Notes: generated by a model from the letters alone, not told the origin. Positions 32,972-42,053 are shown, counted from the stretch's first letter. The stretch is 64,000 nt of DNA from Bacilli bacterium (GCA_017460745.1 JAFUAL010000057.1:1-64000), one strand, 5' to 3'. Made by a program: numbers and translations.

Positions 32972-33006
32972 GGTAACGACACAAATGTCGTTACCTCTTT
33001 TTTTTT
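32972..33006. terminator. Strong bidirectional terminator at the end of the lysis cassette
   Basis: GGTAACGACA (32972-32981) and TGTCGTTACC (32986-32995) form a perfect 10-bp stem with a CAAA loop. A T-run follows on the plus strand, and a run of As precedes it, giving Ts on the minus strand. It serves both the lysis operon and the leftward gene that ends at 32991. Confidence 0.9.
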
Positions 33007-33182
33007 GCTTTTAAATCAGCAATTGCATTTCTAACAAATTGAGTTTGTGTTATTTTTTCTTCAGCGAGTAGTTTATCTAGTTCTTCTTTTTCACTTTTTT
33101 TTAAGTTGATTTTAAGTGGGGAATAATGTTCTTTTTTATATTGATTAACATACTCACTTTGGTTAAACACTTTTTTTTGCAT
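32991..33182 (-). CDS. Small ribbon-helix-helix-like regulator
   Basis: 63 residues from the start at 33182 (GGAGGGAG upstream on the minus strand; an ATG at 33197 overlaps that site). The C-terminal half reads PLKINLKKSEKEELDKLLAEEKITQTQFVRNAIADL, a strand followed by two helices as in Arc/CopG-type DNA-binding proteins. It is one of only two leftward genes of the prophage and may be expressed in the lysogen. Confidence 0.7.
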   Translation of the reverse strand: MQKKVFNQSEYVNQYKKEHYSPLKINLKKSEKEELDKLLAEEKITQTQFVRNAIADLKAKKKR

Positions 33183-33260
33183 AGTTTCTCCCTCCATATA
33201 ATAAATTATCTATCATTGATTTTAAATAATTTTTATTATATAATTATTAGTGGGAGAGGT

Positions 33261-33374
33261 TTAATCCTCTCTCACTAATAGGATGATGCCGTTTTTGTAG
33301 ATGACAGCTAATCCTAAATCTTGAAGTTGATATGCGGTTTCGAGACTCATATCAACTTTTTCAATTGATATCAT
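33261..33374 (-). CDS. 37-residue leftward small protein
   Basis: The frame starts at ATG 33374-33372 behind AGAAAGGAGT and ends at TAA 33263-33261. The product (VDMSLETAYQLQDLGLAVIYKNGIILLV plus short ends) looks like a helix followed by two strands. The strong ribosome site supports it. Function unknown. Confidence 0.6.
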   Translation of the reverse strand: MISIEKVDMSLETAYQLQDLGLAVIYKNGIILLVRED

Positions 33375-33655
33375 TTTTACTCCTTTCTGTAAGTCCTCTT
33401 TCAACTTACATATTAATTATAACACATAGGGGGGACAATGTCAATATATTTTTGAAATTTTTTTAAATTTTTACCCCTTAATTACCCCTTATTTTTTTTA
33501 TAATGTATTATTTTATATTGTTTTTATCTATTATGAAACATTGACAAATATCATTTTTTATTATTAAATATTATCAAACGATTTAAATGTTGGATACCTA
33601 CTGGGGACACCATTTAAAAAATGAATTAATTAAAGAGTTTAGAGAGGTAATTTAT
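33375..33655. other. Non-coding AT-rich gap, probable right prophage boundary
   Basis: Between the leftward phage gene and the first host gene there is an AT-rich region with poly-T tracts and two copies of TTACCCCTTA-like sequence near 33471-33491. The G-rich stretch TACTGGGGACACC at 33598-33610 is the only GC-rich island. attR probably lies here, but attL is outside the window so the core cannot be defined. Confidence 0.35.
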
Positions 33656-34795
33656 ATGAGTGGTTGTTTAAATGTTTTAGTATTAAGAATTATTTATTTA
33701 AGTAAAATATTTTTGAATGTTATTCGTTTTGTTATACCAATTTTATTAATTATAAAGATGACTTTAGATGTTTATAAAAGAGTAATAAATGGAAATGATT
33801 TAAAACAAGAAATTGTAAAAAAATCTAGTACTAGAATAATTGCAGCTATTATTATATTTTTAGTACCGACAATTATAAATGTTTTATTTGGTTTGATTGA
33901 TAAAGTTTCAGATACTAGTTATAGTGGAATTAGACAATGTCTTGAATTTGCTAGTCCAGAGTATATTGAAGAACTTACACGTGAACGTGATGAAAAAGAA
34001 AAGGAATTATATTTGACTGAGAGTGAAAAGTCTTTAAGTGCTTATGAAAAAATGGTTGCTGAAACGAGAAGAGTTGTTGAAAGTACAAAGCAAATGGCAA
34101 CTGTAGGAACTCCTGCAAGTAGCAGTAATTTAATTAAATGTGGAAGTGGCAGTAGTTATAATACAGCTTTGTTCAATAATGTTAGAACTGCTGGATACAA
34201 AACAAGAGAAGGGGTAGTTGCAGCAGCTATTTATGTATCTAGTCATATTGATGTTCATATTCCATATTTTTGGTCAGGTGGACATTTTCATAATTATTCA
34301 GGATATGTTGATAAAGGTGAAAATTTAATTGGTGTTCCTGATAAATGGGGCTGTAATGTTAAAATGGCTTTTGGTGGTACCGATAAACAAAAAGATGGTG
34401 TTGCTTATCCATTTGGAACAGATTGCAGTGGCTTCTTAGCTTGGGCAATTTTTAATGGGGGATATTATACAGGAAATTCTAATCAAACAATTACAGTTTC
34501 AACGGGAAGTACTCCACCAAGCAGTATTGGTGGTATATCAGTTTCAAGTGTTAAAACAGGGAATGCTAAAGGAAAAATTAAAGCTGGAGATATAGCTTTC
34601 AAATCAGGACATGTTGGAATGGTTGTTGAAGTAAATGATTCAGGATTTACTGTTGCTGAAGAGCAAGGATATTCAACAGGTTTAGTAATATCTAAACATA
34701 CTTATTCTAAATCAAGGTTTACAGATATAGTTTTAATGGATAATTTTTATCAAAACTATCAAAAAGGAACAGCCCTTTGGAGTAATTTTAAATAA
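33656..34795 (+). CDS. Membrane-anchored NlpC/P60 protein with VirB2-like N-terminal module
   Basis: 379 residues from ATG 33656 behind AGAGAGG. The N-terminus has two hydrophobic helices (FVIPILLIIKMTLDVY and IIAAIIIFLVPTIINVLFGL) around a charged linker, similar to TrbC/VirB2-type pilin modules and to the C-terminal modules of the two proteins at 60-63 kb. A coiled coil (about 110-150) leads to an NlpC/P60-type hydrolase domain with catalytic Cys in FGTDCSGFLAW and His in SGHVGMVV. Likely a cell-surface peptidoglycan hydrolase anchored in the membrane. Confidence 0.78.
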   Translation: MSGCLNVLVLRIIYLSKIFLNVIRFVIPILLIIKMTLDVYKRVINGNDLKQEIVKKSSTRIIAAIIIFLVPTIINVLFGLIDKVSDTSYSGIRQCLEFASPEYIEELTRERDEKEKELYLTESEKSLSAYEKMVAETRRVVESTKQMATVGTPASSSNLIKCGSGSSYNTALFNNVRTAGYKTREGVVAAAIYVSSHIDVHIPYFWSGGHFHNYSGYVDKGENLIGVPDKWGCNVKMAFGGTDKQKDGVAYPFGTDCSGFLAWAIFNGGYYTGNSNQTITVSTGSTPPSSIGGISVSSVKTGNAKGKIKAGDIAFKSGHVGMVVEVNDSGFTVAEEQGYSTGLVISKHTYSKSRFTDIVLMDNFYQNYQKGTALWSNFK

Positions 34796-34808
34796 ATGTA
34801 ATTAAAGT

Positions 34809-34849
34809 TAATTGTTTTATTTATAAAGTTAAAACAATTACTTTTTTTT
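34809..34849 (+). terminator. Rho-independent terminator
   Basis: TAATTGTTTT (34809-34818) pairs perfectly with AAAACAATTA (34831-34840) and is followed by C and eight Ts. It ends the NlpC/P60 transcript. Confidence 0.85.
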
Positions 34850-34861
34850 CTTAAAATTTAA

Positions 34862-34870
34862 TGATATACT
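34862..34870 (+). promoter_or_regulatory. Extended -10 promoter of rnr
   Basis: TGA followed by TATACT, 19 bp before the rnr ribosome site AAGGAAG region, forms an extended -10. No clear -35 box. Confidence 0.5.
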
Positions 34871-34889
34871 AATTAAGGAAGTGATAGCT

Positions 34890-37079
34890 ATGAAGTATTT
34901 TACTGAAGAAGAAAAAAATTTAATAAAAAAAGAAATCATGGAATTATTAAATGATAAAAAGGCAAGGGATGCCATTGATATTATTAAATATTTAAATTAT
35001 GGAAAAGAAACAGATTCTGAAATCGTTAAAATAATCAATGAAATGGTTGAAGAATATGATTTGTATTTAACTAAAAAAGGAAGGTATTTAAACTTTAAAG
35101 ATAGTGAAGATGCATCTTTTTATTACAAAGGAATATTTATGACAACTAAAAATGAATTTGGTTTTGTAAGAGTAAATGATTTAAATGAAGATATATTTAT
35201 TCATGGTAGTAATAAAAATACAGCACTTGATGGTGATTTAGTTTTAGTTCATATAACAAGTGGTGAAACTGATACTAGACATTGTGAAGGAGAAATTGTT
35301 AAAGTTTTAAAAAGAAATAAAAATACCAAACTTGGGGAAGTAGTAATTAAGAATAATAAGTATTATTGTATTTTAAAAAATAATAAAAAGTTAGATACAA
35401 TTGAACTTATGGGAGATAATTTAGAGAGACTTGTTGATGGTGATATAATAACGTTTTCTCTTATAACTGATAAGAATTTAAAAGCAAATTTTAAAGAGAG
35501 AATTGGACATAAAAATGATCCAGGAATTGATATAACTGCAGTTCTTGCTGAACATGACTTTAATGTTACTTTCAAAAGTGATGCACTTGAGCAATTAAAA
35601 ACTATTCCAACAGAGGTTACGAATCAAGATATTAACGGAAGACTTGACTTAAGAGATGAGATGATTTTTACAATTGATGGTGATGATACAAAAGATATAG
35701 ATGATGCCATTAGTGTTAAAAAGTTAGATAATGGGCATTTTGAACTTGGTGTTCATATTGCAAATGTTCCATATTATATAAAAGAAAATTCCCCACTTGA
35801 TTTAGAAGCAAGAGAGAGAGGCACAAGTGTATATCTTGCTGATAGAGTAGTTCCAATGTATCCACATCAAATATCAAATGGAATTTGTTCATTAAATCCA
35901 GGTGTTGATAGATTAACTATTTCATCATTTATGGAAATAGATGAAAATGGAAAGGTACTTGATTATAGAATAGTTGAATCAGTTATTAATTCGAAGATTC
36001 AAATGACTTATAAAAATGTTAATAAAATATTAGAGCAAGGAGAAATACCTGTTGGATATGAAGAATTTGTTGATAAATTGCATGAAATGAAAGAACTTGC
36101 TGATCTTGTTCGAAAAAATAAAATAAATCGAGGTTATATTGACTTTGATATAGATGAAGTTAAAATAATTGTTGATGAAGAAGGAAATGTACTAGATATT
36201 GAAAAAAGATATCGTGGAAGTGGCGAGAAAATGATAGAAGATTTCATGATTCTTGCCAATGAATCAGTTGCAGAGACAATTACAAATTTAGGACTTACTG
36301 GTGTATATAGAATTCATGGTGATGTAAGTGTTGATAGATTAAGAAAATTTTTACATATCTTAAAAAATTATAATATCAATATCAAAGATGATTTTAAGTT
36401 TGTAAATCAGAAAACTATTCAAAATATTCTTTCAAGAATTAGTAACTTAGATGGATTTCAAGTACTTGCTACTCGTATGATTAGTTGTATGGATAAAGCG
36501 AGATACTCAACAAATAACATAGGCCATTTTGCACTTGCAAGTCGTAATTATACGCATTTTACATCTCCTATTAGAAGATATCCTGATACAACAATTCATA
36601 GATTACTTCATGATTATTTATTTGGAAATTTAACAGATGATGTTGTTAATCATTGGGAAAACGTACTTGAAGATATTTGTATTACATCAAGTGAAAGAGA
36701 ACGTGCGGCAATGGATTGTGAAAGAGTTGTTGATGATATGAAAATGGCAGAGTATATGGAATCTCATATAGGAGAAGTTTATTCTGGTATGGTATCAGGT
36801 ATTACTTCATTTGGTATGTATGTTATGCTTCCAAATCTGGTCGAAGGAATGGTTCGTTTAAGTGATTTACCTGAGAAGTTTTATTATGATGAGGAAACAG
36901 AGTCTTTAATTGGTGCTAATTCTCATAAATTATATACTTTAGGAACAAAAGTTGATATTAAAGTAACTAATGCCTCAAAGGAAACGAGACAAATAGATTT
37001 TATTTTGTATGATAAAGAGAAGGAAAGTGTGGTAGATTATGTCCAAGAGAAAGTCAAGAAAATTAAAAAGAAATATTAG
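34890..37079 (+). CDS. rnr: Ribonuclease R
   Basis: 729 residues from ATG 34890, which sits 7 nt after AAGGAAG; an in-frame GTG at 34881 overlaps it. Domains in order: N-terminal helix-turn-helix-like region, cold-shock domain (GFVRVNDLNEDIFIH), the RNB exonuclease domain with metal-binding Asp cluster in IDGDDTKDIDDAIS and the HFTSPIRRYPD signature, then an S1 domain (GEVYSGMVSGITSFGMYV) and a short Lys-rich tail. A processive 3'-5' exoribonuclease. The cluster with smpB fits their joint action in trans-translation. Confidence 0.95.
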   Translation: MKYFTEEEKNLIKKEIMELLNDKKARDAIDIIKYLNYGKETDSEIVKIINEMVEEYDLYLTKKGRYLNFKDSEDASFYYKGIFMTTKNEFGFVRVNDLNEDIFIHGSNKNTALDGDLVLVHITSGETDTRHCEGEIVKVLKRNKNTKLGEVVIKNNKYYCILKNNKKLDTIELMGDNLERLVDGDIITFSLITDKNLKANFKERIGHKNDPGIDITAVLAEHDFNVTFKSDALEQLKTIPTEVTNQDINGRLDLRDEMIFTIDGDDTKDIDDAISVKKLDNGHFELGVHIANVPYYIKENSPLDLEARERGTSVYLADRVVPMYPHQISNGICSLNPGVDRLTISSFMEIDENGKVLDYRIVESVINSKIQMTYKNVNKILEQGEIPVGYEEFVDKLHEMKELADLVRKNKINRGYIDFDIDEVKIIVDEEGNVLDIEKRYRGSGEKMIEDFMILANESVAETITNLGLTGVYRIHGDVSVDRLRKFLHILKNYNINIKDDFKFVNQKTIQNILSRISNLDGFQVLATRMISCMDKARYSTNNIGHFALASRNYTHFTSPIRRYPDTTIHRLLHDYLFGNLTDDVVNHWENVLEDICITSSERERAAMDCERVVDDMKMAEYMESHIGEVYSGMVSGITSFGMYVMLPNLVEGMVRLSDLPEKFYYDEETESLIGANSHKLYTLGTKVDIKVTNASKETRQIDFILYDKEKESVVDYVQEKVKKIKKKY

Positions 37080-38223
37080 AAATTTTTTCCTACTTACAAT
37101 ACTTGTTGTAGTATCAGTATGTATTGGATGGTATTTACAAAGAAAAGATAATGTTGATACTAGTGAAGTTGTAATTAATTATGAAGTTGTAGACACCAAA
37201 AAAGAATATAAAACCAATTTAGTAATGGTAGGAGATGCTTTAATCCATGGAATAGTTTATGAAACGGCTCATAAATATGCAAATTACTCTGGATATGATT
37301 TTAAACCCATGCTTAAATATACAAAAGAAATCGTCAAAGATTATGATTTAGCATACTATAATCAAGAAACAATTCTTGGAGGAGTTGAACTTGGTCTTGC
37401 AACATATCCACAGTTTAATTCACCATATGAAGTAGGAGATGCTTTTATTGATGCTGGTTTTAATTTAGTGTCTCTTGCTACCAATCATACGATGGATAAT
37501 TGGAATTTAACAAAGGGAAAAACGATAGAAAATTCAGTTAATTATTGGAAAAATCATAGTGATGAGATACTTGCAGCTGGCTCTTACACTTCATTTGAAG
37601 ATCGAGATGAAGTAAGAATAAAAGAAGTCAATGGAATTAAATATGGCTTTTTGTCTTATACTACTTATACAAATGGTTTAGTTGTGCCCGTTGGACGCGA
37701 ATATTTAGTAAACGTTTATGATAAAGATTTGATTAAAGAAGAAATAGAAAGATATAGGGATAAAGTTGATTTATTAATGGTTGCTATGCATTGGGGAACA
37801 GAATATATGACTTATCCAACAGATGAACAAAAATCAATTGCTAAATACTTATCTAGTTTAGGTGTTGATTTAATAATAGGATGTCATCCTCATGTAATAG
37901 AACCAATTGAATATATTGGAGATACTTTAGTAATTTATTCTTTAGGTAATTTTGTATCAAGTCAAGTAGGAGTTGAAAGACTTACTGGTCTTATGGCCTC
38001 AGTTGATATAACTAAAACAGAATATCACGGTAAAACTACTATTGATTTTAGTAATATAATGGGAACTCTTTTATTTACTGATAGAAATAATGGTTATATT
38101 GTTTATCCATATCACTTACTAAATGATAATATACTAAGTGGTTATAAAAATTATTATGAAAAGTATAGTAAAGTAGTAACTGCTTATTCTGATAAAGTAA
38201 GCGTTCGAAGTTTAGAAGGATAG
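37039..38223 (+). CDS. CapA-like poly-gamma-glutamate capsule/metallophosphatase protein
   Basis: A 394-residue protein that overlaps rnr by 41 nt. An N-terminal basic stretch and one membrane helix (FLLTILVVVSVCIGWYL) anchor it with the domain outside. The CapA/PgsA metallophosphatase domain shows VMVGDALIHG, YNQETILGG, LATNHTMDNW, MHWGTEY and IGCHPHVIEPIEY. In Bacillus, PgsA/CapA helps make or anchor poly-gamma-glutamate; no other pgs genes are nearby, so the role here is open. Confidence 0.88.
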   Translation: MSKRKSRKLKRNIRNFFLLTILVVVSVCIGWYLQRKDNVDTSEVVINYEVVDTKKEYKTNLVMVGDALIHGIVYETAHKYANYSGYDFKPMLKYTKEIVKDYDLAYYNQETILGGVELGLATYPQFNSPYEVGDAFIDAGFNLVSLATNHTMDNWNLTKGKTIENSVNYWKNHSDEILAAGSYTSFEDRDEVRIKEVNGIKYGFLSYTTYTNGLVVPVGREYLVNVYDKDLIKEEIERYRDKVDLLMVAMHWGTEYMTYPTDEQKSIAKYLSSLGVDLIIGCHPHVIEPIEYIGDTLVIYSLGNFVSSQVGVERLTGLMASVDITKTEYHGKTTIDFSNIMGTLLFTDRNNGYIVYPYHLLNDNILSGYKNYYEKYSKVVTAYSDKVSVRSLEG

Positions 38224-38225
38224 TT

Positions 38226-38669
38226 ATGGAAGTTATTAATCGAGAAACGAGATATAAGTACTTTATTTTAGAAGAATTAGAATGTGGAATAGCACTAACC
38301 GGAACAGAAATTAAATCAATAAGAAGTGGTAAAGTTAATTTAAAAGATAGTTATGCTCTTATTAGAAATCATGAAATTTATTTAGTAAATACCCATATTG
38401 CATCGTATAAAGAGGGAAATATTTTTAATCATGATGAAAGACGCAGTCGAAAGTTATTACTTCATAAAAAAGAAATATTAAAACTTGAAAGTAAAGTTGA
38501 TATGGAAAGGCTAACTCTTATACCTTTGAAATTATATTTTAATAAAAACAAAGTAAAAATATTACTTGGGTTATGTCGAGGTAAAAAAACGTTTGATAAA
38601 AGAGAGACAATTAAAAAAAGAGAACTAGAAAGAGAAGCAAGTAAGCTCAATAAATACAATTATAAATAA
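38226..38669 (+). CDS. smpB: SsrA-binding protein SmpB
   Basis: 147 residues with the SmpB pattern throughout: YKYFILEELECGIALTGTEIKSIR, then VNLKDSYALIRNHEIYLVN, and DKRETIKKRELEREAS at the C-terminal tail. It carries tmRNA to stalled ribosomes. It begins two bases after the capA-like stop and belongs to the rnr operon. Confidence 0.96.
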   Translation: MEVINRETRYKYFILEELECGIALTGTEIKSIRSGKVNLKDSYALIRNHEIYLVNTHIASYKEGNIFNHDERRSRKLLLHKKEILKLESKVDMERLTLIPLKLYFNKNKVKILLGLCRGKKTFDKRETIKKRELEREASKLNKYNYK

Positions 38670-38708
38670 AAATGACATACTTAGATTTATTCTAAATATA
38701 TCATTTTT
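38669..38708. terminator. Bidirectional terminator between convergent genes
   Basis: The arms 38669-38685 and 38691-38707 pair over 17 bp with two mismatches around a TTTAT loop, and T-runs follow in both directions. It serves smpB from the left and the pseudouridine synthase gene from the right, overlapping the ends of both. Confidence 0.8.
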
Positions 38709-39369
38709 TTATATCAAATTTATTAAAAGGATCGTGCTTTGGAAAGTCTTCAAACGTTAATTTTTCTTTAGTTGTTGGATGATTGAATTCTAACTTGTAA
38801 GCATATAGTCCTAAATTTTTATCTTTATCATTTCCATATTTATTATCACCATATAAAGGATAACCTCGACTTGCAAATTGTAATCTTATTTGATGATTTC
38901 GTCCTGTTTTTAAGTTAACTTTAACTAAAGATAAATTTTCATCTTTTTTATAATCTAGTTTTTCAAAAGATAGTTCTGCATATTTACCTTTTTCTTTGGT
39001 AGTAATATAACTTTTGGTATCAATTTTTTCTAAATAATCAGTATAAGTATCTTTATCTTGGATATTACCATGTATAATAGCTAAATAACTTTTTTTAAAT
39101 TCTTTATTTTGAATTTGTTTGCTTAGTCTTGCTGCTGCTTTGGAAGTTCTAGCAAATACCATTATGCCACCGGTTGGTCTGTCAAGTCTATGAACAAGAC
39201 CTAAATAAACATTTCCTGGCTTATTATATTTTTCTTTAATGTATTTTTTTAATATAGTTAACATATCGGGTATATTAGTAATATCACTTTGGCTTAAAAC
39301 ATTAATTGGTTTAATAACAACAATTAGATGATTATCTTCATATAAAATTTTTAAATTATTCATATTCAA
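38701..39369 (-). CDS. RluA-family pseudouridine synthase
   Basis: A 222-residue enzyme with the catalytic Asp motif VHRLDRPTGGIMVFARTS, then LKTGRNHQIRLQF and GYPLYGDNKYG. It lacks an N-terminal S4 domain, so it belongs to the shorter members of the RluA/C/D group that modify rRNA or tRNA uridines. It overlaps the methyltransferase gene upstream by 14 nt, forming a two-gene leftward operon. Confidence 0.93.
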   Translation of the reverse strand: MNMNNLKILYEDNHLIVVIKPINVLSQSDITNIPDMLTILKKYIKEKYNKPGNVYLGLVHRLDRPTGGIMVFARTSKAAARLSKQIQNKEFKKSYLAIIHGNIQDKDTYTDYLEKIDTKSYITTKEKGKYAELSFEKLDYKKDENLSLVKVNLKTGRNHQIRLQFASRGYPLYGDNKYGNDKDKNLGLYAYKLEFNHPTTKEKLTFEDFPKHDPFNKFDIKK

Positions 39370-40201
39370 TTAATCCTCTAATACCACATGGAAGTATTAA
39401 ATTGTTTTTGGTAATAGGAAGTCCAATTTCTGAACTAGTAATTTTGACTTTTTCTTTTTTATTAGTGATTTTTAAAATATTTTCTATTATAACCTCAGAA
39501 AGACCAGAATAGGAATTTATCATGAAAAATAATGGCTTATCACTTAATAATTCTTGGCAAAGAGATACAAGTTCAAATAAGTTTTTTTCAAGAGACCAAA
39601 CTTCGCCGTTTGCACCTTTACCATAGCTTGGTGGGTCCATGATAATAGCATCGTATTTATTTCCACGTCTTATTTCACGTTTTACAAATTTAATACAATC
39701 GTCAACTATAAAACGAATAGGTTTTTCTTCTAAATTATTTAATTTTACATTTTCTTTGGCCCAATCAACCATTCCACGAGATGAATCAACATGAACAACA
39801 CTGGCTCCAGCCGAAAGACATGCAATACTTGCTCCCCCTGTATAAGCAAATAAATTAAGAACTTTAATTTCTCTTTTAGATTTTTTTATTTTTTCTCTCA
39901 TAATATTCCAATTAGTTGCTTGTTCAGGAAATAATCCAGTATGTTTAAATCCCATTTGTTTTAAATTAAACTTTAAGTCTTTATAAGTTACTGTAAAATT
40001 ATTTATAGTTTTATCCCAATAACCTCCACCTTTATTACTTCGAATATAAGTTGCGTCAAGTTTATTTGTTTTAAAATCAGGATTATTCCAAATAACTAAT
40101 GGATCAGGTCTTAAAAGATAAACATTATTCCATCTTTCATATTTTTGACCATTACTAGCATCTATTATTTCATAATCAAAAAAATCATTTATTACTTCCA
40201 T
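39356..40201 (-). CDS. Class I SAM-dependent RNA methyltransferase (RlmI/COG1092-like)
   Basis: A 281-residue protein with the SAM site VLNLFAYTGGASIACLSAGA, an acidic strand end VVHVDSSRGMVDWAKEN, and the catalytic IIMDPPSYGKG. These match the COG1092 23S rRNA methyltransferases, but the N-terminal PUA domain is missing. AGAGAAAGG precedes the start. A -10-like TATAAT on the minus strand lies at 40233-40228. Confidence 0.85.
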   Translation of the reverse strand: MEVINDFFDYEIIDASNGQKYERWNNVYLLRPDPLVIWNNPDFKTNKLDATYIRSNKGGGYWDKTINNFTVTYKDLKFNLKQMGFKHTGLFPEQATNWNIMREKIKKSKREIKVLNLFAYTGGASIACLSAGASVVHVDSSRGMVDWAKENVKLNNLEEKPIRFIVDDCIKFVKREIRRGNKYDAIIMDPPSYGKGANGEVWSLEKNLFELVSLCQELLSDKPLFFMINSYSGLSEVIIENILKITNKKEKVKITSSEIGLPITKNNLILPCGIRGLIEYE

Positions 40202-40266
40202 AAAATTACCTTTCTCTATATATATTAATTATAATACAAAGTTAACAAAATTACCCCTTTTTTTCC

Positions 40267-40377
40267 AAAAAAAGAGGACTGTTATCCCCCTGAGTGTAAC
40301 AGTCCAATTTAAAAAGAATAAAAAGGGGTTGGCTAGTGTGATACTAGCGACCAATTCGCCTAAAATTCGAATTGGTA
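40267..40377 (-). ncRNA. Candidate structured small RNA with own promoter and terminator
   Basis: On the minus strand a promoter at 40412-40384 starts a roughly 111-nt RNA. It has a 9-bp hairpin (arms 40376-40368 and 40358-40350), a 6-bp hairpin (GCTAGT/ACTAGC, 40348-40332), a C/U-rich linker, and a terminator hairpin of 9 bp (40305-40276) followed by a U-run. The linker CCCCU (40328-40324) can pair with AGGGG (40291-40287) in the terminator loop, giving a possible pseudoknot. There is no open reading frame. It could be a trans-acting sRNA or, less likely, the leader of the leftward methyltransferase gene. Confidence 0.65.
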
Positions 40378-40383
40378 GTTACT

Positions 40384-40412
40384 ATAATAATCGATAAGTC
40401 CTTATTTGTCAA
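40384..40412 (-). promoter_or_regulatory. Near-consensus promoter of the candidate small RNA
   Basis: Read on the minus strand: TTGACA (40412-40407), a 17-bp spacer, TATTAT (40389-40384). This is the best sigma-A match among the intergenic regions I examined here and is oriented away from trmL. Confidence 0.8.
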
Positions 40413-40442
40413 GCAAAAATTAACAAAAAAAGATAAAAAAAA

Positions 40443-40471
40443 TTGGAAATTTTTAGACTTTGATGTATACT
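40443..40471 (+). promoter_or_regulatory. Promoter of trmL
   Basis: TTGGAA (40443-40448), a 17-bp spacer, and TATACT (40466-40471), about 30 bp before the trmL start and divergent from the small RNA promoter. Confidence 0.55.
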
Positions 40472-40501
40472 ATAAAAGTAATTAATTAAGGAAGTGTTAA
40501 A

Positions 40502-41038
40502 ATGATTAATATTGTGCTATATGAACCTGAAATTCCAACAAATACGGGTAATATTATGAGAACATGTGTAGCTACCAATACAAGACTACATTTAATAGAG
40601 CCACTTGGATTTAAATTAGATGAAAAAAGTGTTAAAAGAAGTGGAGTAAATTATATAGATAAATTAGAATATTATGTTTATAAAAATTTTCAAGAATTTA
40701 AAAGTAAAAATAAAGGAACATATTATTATTTTACAAGATATGGTCATAAGCCACATACGAGTTTTGATTATAAAAAAAGTTATTCTGAAGGAGATATATA
40801 TTTAATTTTTGGAAAAGAATCAACTGGAATTCCAAGAGAAATACTAAGCCAGGAAATAGATCATTGCATGAGAATACCAATGACTAAAAATGTTCGAAGT
40901 TTAAATTTATCTAATTGCTGTGCAATTGTTGTATATGAAGTACTTCGTCAACTTGATTATTTAGATTTACTCCGCGAAGAACCTCATAAGAGTAGTAATT
41001 ATATAATTGATGGAATAGAAAACAAAATAGAAGAATAA
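40502..41038 (+). CDS. trmL: tRNA (cytidine/uridine(34)-2'-O)-methyltransferase TrmL
   Basis: A 178-residue SPOUT enzyme: NIVLYEPEIPTNTGNIMRTC at the N-terminus, LIFGKESTGIPREIL, and the knot end RIPMTKNVRSLNLSNCCAIVVYEVLRQ. It methylates the ribose of wobble base 34 in tRNA-Leu species. AAGGAAGTGTTAAA precedes ATG 40502. The C-terminal 20 residues extend slightly beyond the usual length. Confidence 0.93.
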   Translation: MINIVLYEPEIPTNTGNIMRTCVATNTRLHLIEPLGFKLDEKSVKRSGVNYIDKLEYYVYKNFQEFKSKNKGTYYYFTRYGHKPHTSFDYKKSYSEGDIYLIFGKESTGIPREILSQEIDHCMRIPMTKNVRSLNLSNCCAIVVYEVLRQLDYLDLLREEPHKSSNYIIDGIENKIEE

Positions 41039-41120
41039 ATGTAATTTATTATATATAATGTGGAAAAAAAGTATGCATTTATCGCATATTGTGTTATAAT
41101 TAAACAAAAGGTAGGTAAAT

Positions 41121-42053
41121 ATGAAAGATAAAATGTATGCTTCAATGGGAGTTATTGGTTTATTATTGTTAATTGGAACTATAATTATATATATATTCTT
41201 TTTTTGGGAGAATGGGAATAAAGAAATTCTTAAATTTGGAAATGTTGAGTTTGTGAATAGCAATATCATAGAAAATAAAAATAATAATAAACGTATATTG
41301 CTTGATGGTAAATTTAATAGTATTGCAATGGATAGTGATTTTAACGTATCGGTTAAAGGAGTAGGCATTAAACGAATTGTTCGTAAGTGGAATGGAAAAA
41401 ATTGGGACTTAGTCGATGAAAATTCAAGTGATTTATATCATACAACTTCATTTAGAACAAATGAAATTAAAGTAGGAGAGTATATTTTACCATCTAATTT
41501 TTTAGATAATTACATATTAGATTATGATGTATATAATGATGATTTGGATATAAGTAGTATTAAAATTCCTGAAGGTTTTACTTTTCAAGATGATGACACA
41601 ACCTTGTTACAATACGAAGAGGGTACATATTTCAATTTAATTGGAAAAACTGGTTATATTACTAATAGTAAAGATATAAAAAATCCAGAAATAGGAGATA
41701 TTCGAATCTATTTTAAAGCTTTATTTCCATCTGGGTTAAGATATGTTGTTTTATTAGGTAAGCAAGATGGTAATAAAATTAATGAGTATGAATCAGAAAA
41801 AGTTGAGTTAGCATCTAGTAATAATGAATCAGCTTATTTAGCAATTAGTGAAAAATTAAATATAATGATTATGAAATTAATATTAATTGCAATGTCAATT
41901 ATGTCGTTTATTAGCTGTTTATTATTATTTTATGGATTTTCAAAATTTGATATAATTGAAAAGAAATTTGGAAAGATACAAGGATATAAAATATTTTTAT
42001 TATCATTGACTTTTGGAATTATTATTTCTTTGGTATTTTATTTAATTATGTAG
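41121..42053 (+). CDS. TMEM43-like membrane protein, copy 1
   Basis: A 310-residue protein with one N-terminal membrane helix (MGVIGLLLLIGTIIIYIFFFW), a large extracytoplasmic region containing GVGIKRIVRKWNGKNW and PEIGDIRIYFKALFPSGL, and two C-terminal helices. The GDIRIYF segment and topology resemble TMEM43-family proteins, whose bacterial role is unknown. A conserved leader with extended -10 TGTTATAAT lies 25 bp upstream. It is paralogous to the next gene. Confidence 0.65.
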   Translation: MKDKMYASMGVIGLLLLIGTIIIYIFFFWENGNKEILKFGNVEFVNSNIIENKNNNKRILLDGKFNSIAMDSDFNVSVKGVGIKRIVRKWNGKNWDLVDENSSDLYHTTSFRTNEIKVGEYILPSNFLDNYILDYDVYNDDLDISSIKIPEGFTFQDDDTTLLQYEEGTYFNLIGKTGYITNSKDIKNPEIGDIRIYFKALFPSGLRYVVLLGKQDGNKINEYESEKVELASSNNESAYLAISEKLNIMIMKLILIAMSIMSFISCLLLFYGFSKFDIIEKKFGKIQGYKIFLLSLTFGIIISLVFYLIM

